DNA from: Levilactobacillus mulengensis
GTDB taxonomy: Bacteria; Bacillota; Bacilli; Lactobacillales; Lactobacillaceae
Assembly: GCF_003946045.1 (NCBI RefSeq)
Contig: NZ_RHNW01000012.1
Span: 1-64,000 of the forward strand
DNA length: 64,000 nt
Reading direction: 5' to 3'
Notes under the pieces: generated by a model
Told to the model about the DNA's origin: nothing
The model's input: the letters and a program-made list of their open reading frames with translations, nothing else
Database searches by the model: none
Position numbers and translations under genes: made by a program
Part shown: in pieces, positions 45,727 to 52,691 of the stretch
Layout of the letters: each line of letters starts with the position of its first letter
Numbering within the stretch: position 1 is the stretch's first letter

Positions 45727-46218
45727 ATGATTGACCCTGCTGTTGAGCAGCTATTGCGCAATGACCCCAAGAGCTATGTGATTCCGGCCGCGGTCGTTGC
45801 CAACGTGACAGCGACCAATACGCTGGAGCATGCTTTGATGGTGCTCTCTAAGGTCGGGTACAGCCGGATTCCGGTCCTCGACCCCGATGATCACCTGCAG
45901 GGGATGATTTCGCTAGCCGCAATTACCGATAAATTGTTGCATGTGCCAGGCGCTGCGGTGGAACAGCTGAGCAACTACACCGTGGCCGACGCCATGTTAC
46001 CGGTAGAGCACTGGGTAGACGACCCAGCTAAATTAGAAACAATCTTAAGCTATATGGTGGATGAACCCTTTATCCCGTTATTAAATCAGGATAATGTCTT
46101 TCAGGGCATCATTACCCGCCGCGAAATTTTAAAACGCGTAAACTACTTAGCCCACAATTTGGATGACCATTACGAGGTCACCCCACGGGAAAAAGTGATT
46201 GAAAATGGCGACCATTAG
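45727..46218 (+). CDS. cbpB: CBS-domain protein (CbpB/YkuL-like)
   Basis: 163 residues with two CBS domains (FSRIPVLDPDDHLQGMIS-like first motif, here YSRIPVLD, and PFIPLLNQDNVFQGIITRREIL). Related proteins in Listeria and Bacillus bind c-di-AMP and regulate the stringent-response enzyme Rel. Whether this one does cannot be told from sequence. Last gene of the murI row before a small membrane peptide. Confidence 0.82.
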   Translation: MIDPAVEQLLRNDPKSYVIPAAVVANVTATNTLEHALMVLSKVGYSRIPVLDPDDHLQGMISLAAITDKLLHVPGAAVEQLSNYTVADAMLPVEHWVDDPAKLETILSYMVDEPFIPLLNQDNVFQGIITRREILKRVNYLAHNLDDHYEVTPREKVIENGDH

Positions 46219-46260
46219 GCATTGGTGGCCCACAATCGATAAGTGAAGGGGGAATTTCTA

Positions 46261-46419
46261 ATGAAACTGGTTTTAGGCATCCTGATTGGGATCCTCTGGC
46301 TATTTACGATTGGGTTAGCCTTCATGGCAGCCACCGGCGCCGGAAGTTACTGGTCATTTTTGATCCTATTTGTCCTGGTCCTATTCAGCACCATTGATTG
46401 GTGGCGGCTGGACCGCTAG
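46261..46419 (+). CDS. 52-residue membrane peptide
   Basis: ATG 46261 with AAGGGGG 9 nt upstream. The product has two hydrophobic segments, LVLGILIGILWLFTIGLAFM (about 3-22) and WSFLILFVLVLFS (about 31-43), and ends WWRLDR. I do not recognise a family. It lies 42 nt after the CBS gene in the same direction and is followed by a terminator, which supports a real gene. Confidence 0.65.
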   Translation: MKLVLGILIGILWLFTIGLAFMAATGAGSYWSFLILFVLVLFSTIDWWRLDR

Positions 46420-46441
46420 GCAACTGAAAATTACAATTAGG

Positions 46442-46479
46442 AGAACAGGTGATGGCGGCGGCCGTTGCCTGTTTTTTTT
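46442..46479 (+). terminator. Terminator of the murI-cbpB row
   Basis: GAACAGG / CCTGTT closes a longer GC-rich hairpin, followed by eight T residues. Confidence 0.75.
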
Positions 46480-46485
46480 CGTACA

Positions 46486-46522
46486 AAAAAGCTTGACCCA
46501 AGAAGACTCGCGTCAAGCTTCG
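46486..46522 (-). terminator. mscS terminator
   Basis: On the - strand AAGCTTGAC pairs with GTCAAGCTT, then a T-run. Confidence 0.8.
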
Positions 46523-46524
46523 TG

Positions 46525-47394
46525 TTATTTATTCTGGAGGGAATTGTGCGTGGGCAGGAGAATGCCGGCTTCACGAATCGCCTTGAGATAGGCGGTTAGA
46601 AAGGCGGCTTGTAAGCCAAATTGGCTGCCACTCTTGGCGACCAGGTTGACCTGATAGACCAGCTCGCCGGTCGGTAACGTGACCACGCCGGTGATGACGG
46701 GCTCGCCAACCACGCTGGGATGTTCCGGCAACAGGCGGTCGTTTGTGGCGTGAATAATAGCGGGTAACTTTTCGACCGGTGTCGTTGGGGCGATGGGAAT
46801 GTTGATGGTCGCGTGCATGTCGTTACGTGAGCGGTTGGCCACGATGGTGATGTTGCGGTTGGGGATGAAGTTGACGGTCCCATCCGCCTCGGTAACCTGC
46901 GTGGTGCGCAAGCCCATGGCGGAAACGGTCCCGGTGATCAGTCCAATTTTAACCGTGTCACCCACGTCAAATTGTTGTTCCATCAGGATGGAAATCCCGG
47001 TGACCAAATCGCTGACAAAGCCCTGGGCACCCAGGCCTAAAGCCAAACTGAAGATTCCGGCACCGGCAACCAACGTCCCGACCGGCACGCCTAAAGTGGA
47101 GAGCATGGCGTAGGCCCAGAAGAAGATGATGGTGTAGTGAAACAGGTTCATCGTCAGCATGCTGATGGTCTGCAGGCGATTGGTTGGGCCTCCCTTAGGC
47201 ACCAGGTAACGTTTGAAACTCCGGTTCAGAATCCACCGGCCCACCAGGTTGATCACGAAAAACAACAGGGTGAGAAAGAGCAGGCTCAGAAAGCGACTGG
47301 TGATCAGGTGCAGCACCTTTTCCCAATCGAAAGTATTTAAATAATGTTGCAGCCACTTGGAAGAGGTGGCTGTGGTGGTTACTAGGTCCGTCAC
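46525..47394 (-). CDS. Small-conductance mechanosensitive channel, MscS family
   Basis: 289 residues. Three transmembrane helices (about 33-55, 78-98, 103-125); TM3 has the glycine/alanine pattern of the MscS pore (LVAGAGIFSLALGLGAQGFVSDL), followed by the beta domain (FDVGDTVKIGLITGTVSAMGLRTT). Opens on membrane tension during osmotic downshock. Close to Bacillus YkuT. GTG start at 47394 after AAAGGAGGG. One of the few - strand genes. Confidence 0.92.
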   Translation of the reverse strand: MTDLVTTTATSSKWLQHYLNTFDWEKVLHLITSRFLSLLFLTLLFFVINLVGRWILNRSFKRYLVPKGGPTNRLQTISMLTMNLFHYTIIFFWAYAMLSTLGVPVGTLVAGAGIFSLALGLGAQGFVSDLVTGISILMEQQFDVGDTVKIGLITGTVSAMGLRTTQVTEADGTVNFIPNRNITIVANRSRNDMHATINIPIAPTTPVEKLPAIIHATNDRLLPEHPSVVGEPVITGVVTLPTGELVYQVNLVAKSGSQFGLQAAFLTAYLKAIREAGILLPTHNSLQNK

Positions 47395-47427
47395 GAGACG
47401 AGCCCTCCTTTACTTTTTTGATTTTAC

Positions 47428-47719
47428 GGGTTAAACGTATCTTTGCTAACGCCTCCGGGCTGGTGAAAACTGGGCCTCGTCGTGTCCGTTCCCGGCGGCG
47501 CGCTCAAGGAGCCCTGCTGTGGGGCCGGTTCCAGCCTGAGAAGCGGGCTTCCACCTCAACTTTGAGCCTGAGGGGCGGTCTCAAAGGTTGTCCCATGGGC
47601 TAGGCTGGGAAAATACCCCAGCCAAGACCATCGACACAGCCGGGCACCTTGGCGCGCCTCTGGTTACTTCCGCGACTGACCCAGTTTTCCCAGCCCTGCG
47701 GCTGACGCGGGGTTGGCCC
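47428..47719 (-). repeat. Composite repeat: family B nested in family A (AB3)
   Basis: Upstream of mscS, reverse orientation. A arms GGGCTGGTGAAAACTGGG and CCCAGTTTTCCCAGCCC, loop GCA/GGA. B core P1 GGCGCGC-CAAGGTG with CTCCTTG-AGCGCGCC, where GCGCGC replaces GCGGGC with matching changes on both sides. P2 GGCTGGG/CCCAGCC in place of GGCTGAG/CTCAGCC. Confidence 0.8.
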
Positions 47720-47869
47720 GTCAACGGATTTCTTAGCGTGCTGGTGGGCAACTGTAAATGAATACATGTGGGACATTTCTCGGCGGGAAAATCTGATTGA
47801 GTATCAGTTTACATAACGTAAAAAAACTGACGTAAAAATCATAGCTGAATCTTGGGCTGCGACAGTGTT

Positions 47870-48046
47870 AGCCGCAGGGAGGTTGAAAATGAGCTCAGCC
47901 GTGGGAGTTGCCTTAGTGGTTTACCACTTAGGCAACTGCTATCTTTGAGACTCGGTTTTGAGGCTCAAAGTAAGCCTGGAGACCGTTCTTTGGCTCCAGG
48001 CGGGCGCCCACCGCGTCCCGGCTCAGTTTTCAACCTCCCGGAGGCG
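47870..48046 (+). repeat. Family A structured repeat, copy A10
   Basis: Loop GCA/GGA. P1 GGGAGGTTGAAAATGAGC with GCTCAGTTTTCAACCTCCC. P2 AGTTGCCTTAGTGGT/ACCACTTAGGCAACT perfect 15 bp. P3 TTTGAG/CTCAAA. P4 CCTGGAG/CTCCAGG. Sits before the promoter of the DUF948 gene. Confidence 0.87.
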
Positions 48047-48133
48047 CAAGCAAAGACAAAGGTTCAAGAACCAGCGCTATCCCATATTTTACTAGTCTTG
48101 ACGAATAAAACCAATCGAATTCGGGGTTTTAAT

Positions 48134-48161
48134 TGCGTGTAAGCGCTGAGAATGCTATTCT
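48134..48161 (+). promoter_or_regulatory. Promoter with cre-like site before the DUF948 gene
   Basis: TTGCGT (48134-48139) and TATTCT (48156-48161) with a 16-bp spacer. TGTAAGCGCTGAGA (48138-48151) overlaps it and matches most of the CcpA cre consensus, but not the final CA. Confidence 0.45.
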
Positions 48162-48194
48162 ATTGGTAAGTAACGAGCACAAGGAGGGGTTGTC

Positions 48195-48599
48195 ATGACC
48201 GGTGGACAAGTAGCGGGCCTAATCGCGGCGATTGCGTTTTTGATTTTGGTTCTCTTCATTGGCATGTTCTTAGTAAAGATGAATAAAACATTGAGTGAGG
48301 TGAATCGCTCGATGAAGACGATGACTTCGGATGTGGACGTAATCAGCCACCAAGCCGAGGACATCATGGCAAATGCCAACGAACTGTTGGAAGACGTGAA
48401 CAAGAAAGTTGCGACCATTGATCCCGTTTTCCAAGCTGCCGCTGATTTGGGTGAAAGTGTTTCCGATTTAAACACCGCCACTCGTAATTTAACCGACCGG
48501 GTAAGTGAGACCGCCAAGACGACGGCAAAGACATCACTGGCCGCCCGCGCTGGCAAGACCGTGTTTGATTTGTACAAGAACCGCAGAAACAAAGAATAG
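48195..48599 (+). CDS. DUF948 membrane protein
   Basis: 134 residues. N-terminal transmembrane helix (VAGLIAAIAFLILVLFIGMFL, about 5-25) followed by a long amphipathic coiled coil (SEVNRSMKTMTSDVDVISHQ). The family (with YtxG of Bacillus) is membrane-tethered and general-stress associated; function unclear. Paired with the YtxH-like gene 20 nt downstream, upstream of the ccpA locus as in Bacillus (ytxG-ytxH-ytxJ near ccpA). Confidence 0.85.
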   Translation: MTGGQVAGLIAAIAFLILVLFIGMFLVKMNKTLSEVNRSMKTMTSDVDVISHQAEDIMANANELLEDVNKKVATIDPVFQAAADLGESVSDLNTATRNLTDRVSETAKTTAKTSLAARAGKTVFDLYKNRRNKE

Positions 48600-48619
48600 T
48601 TGTTTACGGAAAGGGAGTC

Positions 48620-49021
48620 ATGAAGATGGCAAAACACAAGTTATTAGCAGGATTAGTACTGGGTGGCGCAGCCTATGCGGCTTACCACGCCCTCGACTTG
48701 GAACAACGCGAAGCCTTAAAGGATGCCGCTCGTGACCGGTACAATGCCTTCAAGGACCGCGCTGTCGACTACGCGTTTTACGCAGCCGATGCCGCCGACG
48801 ACTTCAAGGAAGCCTTAGACGACCGGTTGGCCGGTAAGAACGATGCGCCAGCTTGGCGGAACACGGATGCCGATGAAACGGCCGAAGATGAAGACGACGA
48901 TATCGTCTTAAGCAGCGACCAGGTTCCTGATTTACCTAGCGAAGACGCCGATGCCGCTGATGAAGCCGACAACGACGAAACACCCGCTAGCGATGAACCA
49001 ACGGCGGACAAGCCCGTTTAA
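48620..49021 (+). CDS. YtxH-like small envelope protein
   Basis: 133 residues. Short N-terminal hydrophobic stretch (LLAGLVLGGAAYAAYHAL, about 7-24), a helical charged middle (DAARDRYNAFKDRAVDY) and a very acidic C-terminal tail. Resembles YtxH in position and layout but with weak sequence signal. ATG 48626 is an alternative start. Confidence 0.7.
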   Translation: MKMAKHKLLAGLVLGGAAYAAYHALDLEQREALKDAARDRYNAFKDRAVDYAFYAADAADDFKEALDDRLAGKNDAPAWRNTDADETAEDEDDDIVLSSDQVPDLPSEDADAADEADNDETPASDEPTADKPV

Positions 49022-49036
49022 TTTAATGAGACTAGT

Positions 49037-49071
49037 TAGGAGTTGCGACTGCGGTCGTGGCTCTTTTTTAT
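49037..49071 (+). terminator. Terminator of the DUF948/YtxH pair
   Basis: GAG-GCGAC pairs with GTCG-GCTC, then six T residues. Confidence 0.75.
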
Positions 49072-49081
49072 TTGGTCGATG

Positions 49082-49124
49082 AAAAAAATCCCCGCCATTT
49101 TCAACATGTGAAAGGCGGGAACTT
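49082..49124 (-). terminator. pepQ terminator
   Basis: On the - strand CCCGCC pairs with GGCGGG around a larger A/T-rich hairpin, then a T-run. Confidence 0.7.
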
Positions 49125-49140
49125 ATTTGGTAATCATTAA

Positions 49141-50238
49141 TTACCCAACGTAAGTTAATTCCTTAGAGGTGTGGGTGAATGGTAAGCTGCCATCGGCGGT
49201 GACGTGAACACAGTCTTCGATCCGGACGCCGGCGACACCTGGGATGTAGATACCAGGTTCGATGGAGAAGCACATGCCGGGTTCGAGGACCAGGTCGTTG
49301 CCTTCCATGATGGATGGGAATTCATGATCGCTCATGCCCATCCCGTGGCCCAACCGGTGAATGAAGTATTCGCCGTAGCCGGCCTTGGTGATGATGTCGC
49401 GGGCAATCTTGTCGAGTTCAGCGGCGGTCATGCCAGGTTTAACGGCGGCTTGGGCGGTCAATTGGGCTTCCAAACAAACGTCGTAGATTTCCAGCTCTTT
49501 GGCCGTTGGGGTGCCTAAAGCAACCGTCCGGGACGCATCGGAAATGTAGCCATCGTAGACCGTTCCCAGGTCAAACAGCACCAGTTCGTTGTTCTGGAAC
49601 TTGGTGTCGTTGGTGGCACCGTGGGGTTCTGCGGCATGGGCGCCGGCTTGCACCAGGCTACCGAAGGACATTTCCATAATACCTTCTTGCATCAAGGCGT
49701 ATTGGAGTTCGGCAACGGCGGATTGTTCCGTCTTGCCAGCCTTAACTGCAGCAAAGCCGTGTTCAAAGGCGAAGTCGTCCCACTTGCCGGCGATTTCCAA
49801 CTTCTTGATTTCTTCGGCCGACTTGATCAAACGCATGCGTTCGATGAAGCTGGTGATATCCAGGTCGAACTTAGGATTGTCGAATTGGGCAGCCAAGGCT
49901 TCCATCCGGGCAACAGGAAGTTGACCCTTTTCCAACGCGATGTGGTCGGGGTTGACGTGGCGTTGCTTGACTTGCGCGGCAATCATCGCCCAGGGGTTCT
50001 CGTGGTCTAAGTAACCAACGACGGGGAACTGCCAACCGGTTGCCTTAATCACTTCAACCTCTAAGGCTGGTGCGAAGATGAATGGGTCTTGGCCTGGAAA
50101 AATGACCAGGGCTAATACCCGTTCAATCGGGTCACTCCCAAAGCCAGTGAGATACTGGATAGTTTTGGGATTGCTGAGGTAGGTCATACTAGCGTGTTGT
50201 TCTGCGGTCCATTGCTGAATTTGTTCGAGTTTAGTCAT
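49141..50238 (-). CDS. pepQ: Xaa-Pro dipeptidase (prolidase)
   Basis: 365 residues, M24 family. Cleaves dipeptides with C-terminal proline. The metal ligands are all visible: FDLGTVYDGYISDASR (two Asp), RLGHGMG (His), SIEPGIY (Glu) and RIEDCV (Glu). Divergent from ccpA, an arrangement known from Lactobacillus and Lactococcus, where CcpA also affects pepQ. AGGGG is upstream of the ATG at 50238. Confidence 0.95.
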   Translation of the reverse strand: MTKLEQIQQWTAEQHASMTYLSNPKTIQYLTGFGSDPIERVLALVIFPGQDPFIFAPALEVEVIKATGWQFPVVGYLDHENPWAMIAAQVKQRHVNPDHIALEKGQLPVARMEALAAQFDNPKFDLDITSFIERMRLIKSAEEIKKLEIAGKWDDFAFEHGFAAVKAGKTEQSAVAELQYALMQEGIMEMSFGSLVQAGAHAAEPHGATNDTKFQNNELVLFDLGTVYDGYISDASRTVALGTPTAKELEIYDVCLEAQLTAQAAVKPGMTAAELDKIARDIITKAGYGEYFIHRLGHGMGMSDHEFPSIMEGNDLVLEPGMCFSIEPGIYIPGVAGVRIEDCVHVTADGSLPFTHTSKELTYVG

Positions 50239-50265
50239 TCAATCACCCCTTTAAAAGATGTGTTA

Positions 50266-50274
50266 ATTATAGCA
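50266..50274 (-). promoter_or_regulatory. pepQ extended -10 promoter
   Basis: TGCTATAAT on the - strand, 28 nt before the start codon. Further up, 50390-50412 holds a near-perfect A/T palindrome (TATAATT/AATTATA). Confidence 0.6.
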
Positions 50275-50615
50275 TAAGCCAGAGACTAGTTGCACTTGTG
50301 AAAATGGGCGCTGTGTCTCGCAAAAAGCCGCACAGAAATAGGGCCGGTATTGCGGGGAAAATGCTGGTATATCAGGGAAAACCGATGCTAATATAATTGA
50401 AATTATATAGCGGAAAATGAAAATTAACTATTTCTCATAATTCGAGCGAATAAGGTCGGATTAATTTTTTATCACCCGCTAATTGATTTTGTTTTCTGTA
50501 AACGGCTTAACAACGCGGTTAAAGTGACCTATAGTAAACAATATCAGGGCCAAAGATTCTACCGTATGGGGAGATGTGCCTTGAAAATTCGATGAAATTA
50601 AGGTATTCTTTGATA

Positions 50616-50629
50616 TGAAAGCGTTTTCA
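50616..50629 (+). promoter_or_regulatory. cre site (CcpA operator)
   Basis: TGAAAGCGTTTTCA fits the consensus TGWAANCGNTNWCA at every position. It ends 3 bp before the ccpA -35 box, which suggests autoregulation. Confidence 0.85.
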
Positions 50630-50632
50630 ATG

Positions 50633-50661
50633 TTGCGTCCCTGAGTGACTTTCTGTATACT
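50633..50661 (+). promoter_or_regulatory. ccpA promoter
   Basis: TTGCGT (50633-50638) and TATACT (50656-50661), 17-bp spacer. Confidence 0.75.
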
Positions 50662-50721
50662 GGTCAAGTTGCTTGAAAACGAATGAAAACAAACCAAAAC
50701 AAGGAAGAAAGGGCTATCGCT

Positions 50722-51723
50722 ATGGAAAAACAAACAGTTACAATTTACGATGTGGCACGAGAAGCGGCGGTCTCCATGGCCACCGTCTCGCGGGTCGTCA
50801 ATGGAAATCCCAACGTCAAGCCAGCTACACGAAAGAAAGTGCTTGAGGTCATTGACCGTCTTGACTACCGGCCAAACGCCGTTGCACGAGGCTTAGCAAG
50901 TAAGAAGACCACGACGGTTGGGGTCATCATCCCAGACGTCACCAACATTTACTTCTCATCACTGGCACGAGGTATCGATGACATTGCCATGATGTACAAG
51001 TACAACATTATCTTGACCAACTCCGATGAAAACGGCGGCAAGGAAGTTCAAGTGCTGAACACCTTGATGGCCAAGCAAGTTGATGGCATCATTTTCATGG
51101 GTAACCAGGTGACCGATGAGCTTCGTGAAGAATTCAAGCGTTCTAAGGCACCAGTTGTCTTAGCTGGTTCCGTGGATTCTGAAAAGGCGCAACCCAGTGT
51201 CAACATCGACTATGTAGCCGCTGTGGCGGAAGCCGTTAAGAATTTGATCGATCACGGCAATGAAAAGATTGCCTTCGTTTCCGGCTCCATGGACCAAGCC
51301 ATCAACCACGACTACCGGTTGAAAGGTTACAAGAAGGCCCTGAAGGACGCAGGGATTGCTTACGATGACAAATTGGTCTTTGAAACGGACTACACGTACA
51401 AGGCGGGCCAATCACTCGAACCAGCCTTGAGCGCAGTGGGTGCCACGGCTGCCTTTGTCGGCGACGACGAACTGGCCGCTGGTGTGATGAACGGCTTAAC
51501 CGATGCCGGCATCGACGTTCCTGGTGAGTTTGAAGTCATCACCAGCAACGATACGAAGCTGACCGAATTGGTTCGGCCTAAGATGAGTTCAATCACACAA
51601 CCATTGTATGATATTGGTGCCGTTGCCATGCGTCTGCTGACGAAACTGATGAACAACGAAACTGTTGAAGAGAACACCGTTATCTTGCCTTACGGGTTAA
51701 TGAAGCGGAGTTCGACTAAATAA
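50722..51723 (+). CDS. ccpA: Catabolite control protein A
   Basis: 333 residues of the LacI family. N-terminal helix-turn-helix (TIYDVAREAAVSMATVSRVV, about 6-25), hinge helix (NAVARGLASKKT) and periplasmic-binding-type core with VGVIIPDVTNIYFSSLARGI. With phospho-Ser-HPr it binds cre sites and controls carbon use. Start ATG 50722; the frame open from 50683 precedes the ribosome site. A perfect cre site lies at its promoter. Confidence 0.96.
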   Translation: MEKQTVTIYDVAREAAVSMATVSRVVNGNPNVKPATRKKVLEVIDRLDYRPNAVARGLASKKTTTVGVIIPDVTNIYFSSLARGIDDIAMMYKYNIILTNSDENGGKEVQVLNTLMAKQVDGIIFMGNQVTDELREEFKRSKAPVVLAGSVDSEKAQPSVNIDYVAAVAEAVKNLIDHGNEKIAFVSGSMDQAINHDYRLKGYKKALKDAGIAYDDKLVFETDYTYKAGQSLEPALSAVGATAAFVGDDELAAGVMNGLTDAGIDVPGEFEVITSNDTKLTELVRPKMSSITQPLYDIGAVAMRLLTKLMNNETVEENTVILPYGLMKRSSTK

Positions 51724-51726
51724 GCG

Positions 51727-51768
51727 TCATGAAAAGGTTCCGGAACCCGTTTCCAGAACCTTTTCATA
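51727..51768 (+). terminator. ccpA terminator
   Basis: ATGAAAAGGTTC pairs with GAACCTTTTCAT around an inner GGAA/TTTCC stem; no long T-run follows. Confidence 0.7.
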
Positions 51769-51778
51769 TACATAATTT

Positions 51779-52042
51779 TTGCTTTCGTGAAAACTGTGCC
51801 GGTACGCGGTTGCGTGTGCTGTTCGTTCCCGGCGGCGGGCTCAAGACGGCCTGCTATGGGGTCGGTTCCAGCCTGAGGAGCGGGCTTCCACCTCAACTTT
51901 GTGCCCGGGAGGCGGTCACAAAGGTTGCCCGGTGGACTAGGCTGGGAAAGAACCCCAGCCTAGTCCACCGACACAGCTGGCCGTCTTGGCCCACCTCTGG
52001 TCACTGACACTGACCGTGTTGGCGCAGTTTCACTAGCTTTGT
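51779..52042 (-). repeat. Composite repeat: family B nested in family A (AB4, degenerate arms)
   Basis: Reverse orientation after ccpA. The A arms survive in part, GTGAAACTGCGCC facing GGCACAGTTTTCAC. The B core is intact: P1 GGTGGGC-CAAGACG with CGTCTTG-AGCCCGCC, P2 GTGGACTAGGCTGGG with CCCAGCCTAGTCCAC, P3 TTTGTG/CACAAA. Confidence 0.75.
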
Positions 52043-52176
52043 GGCAGGGAATGGATTTACTACGATATTATTGGTGGCTGAGGCCAGTTACTGGTGGGGC
52101 TAAAGTTGCCGAGACAGCTTGTAATATGGATAAAGGCAAAGCTTTGCATGTCGCTGAGTGTCTATCGATGGGGCGA

Positions 52177-52240
52177 TGTTAGCCGCAGGAAGCCAGGAAC
52201 GTAGCCAGCTGTGTCGATGGTGTTAGCTGGTGATTCTCCA
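52177..52240 (+). repeat. Remnant of a composite repeat
   Basis: TTAGCCGCAGGAAGCC (A arm start) runs directly into CAGCTGTGTCGATGGTGTTAGCTGG (B start, cited in two parts here as CAGCTGTGTCGATGG and TGTTAGCTGG). The 3' halves are missing. A short open frame through it (52211-52420) is not counted as a gene. 52043-52176 shows nothing I recognise. Confidence 0.5.
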
Positions 52241-52364
52241 ACCTACATTTTGGGGATTGCTGTATTCTTACTGGTTTTCCTGGTTAGCTTGAAATTTGCT
52301 AGACAGGAGTCGAGTGACTTCGTTAATACTGAAATGGTTAATTGGGATGCCGGTGACATGATCA

Positions 52365-52556
52365 ATGTTAGTGACCAGAGGTGGGTCAAGGTGAACAGCT
52401 GTGTCGGTGGTCTTAGCTGAGTGAATTTTCTCAGCTTAGTCCACGGGGCGCCCTTTGAGACTGGTGGGTTTCCAGGCTTAAAGGCGAGCTGGAAGACCGC
52501 TTCTCAGGCTGGAAGCGTTCCCCACAGCAGGGCACCTTGAACCCACTGCCGGGAAC
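52365..52556 (+). repeat. Family B structured repeat, copy B3
   Basis: P1 GTGGGT-CAAGGTG with CACCTTG-AACCCAC perfect, then CAGCTGTG/CACAGCAG. P2 TTAGCTGAG/CTCAGCTTA in place of TTGGCTGAG/CTCAGCCTA. P3 CTTTGAG/CTTAAAG with one G-T pair. No family A arms and no clear outer stem. Confidence 0.82.
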
Positions 52557-52644
52557 GACACTTTTGAGCGATGGGACAGTAGGGGAACAATTGTGTAAGA
52601 TTTCGCCCAATTAAGCTGCTCTTAACCAATCTGAAATTTAGATG

Positions 52645-52653
52645 TGCTACAAT
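52645..52653 (+). promoter_or_regulatory. Extended -10 promoter
   Basis: TGCTACAAT, 39 nt before the start of the next gene; -35 box weak. Confidence 0.5.
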
Positions 52654-52691
52654 GATAAGCAAATCATATTGGGTAACGGGAGGTGGTTCTT

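Noticed and set aside
47418-47603. Open frames running through structured repeats (also at 38241, 42266, 47852, 51729)
   Set aside because: GC-rich hairpin arms give few stop codons; the frames differ between copies, while the pairing is what is conserved.
52211-52420. 69-codon open frame with one hydrophobic segment
   Set aside because: It begins in a repeat remnant and ends in repeat B3, has no ribosome site and no family resemblance.
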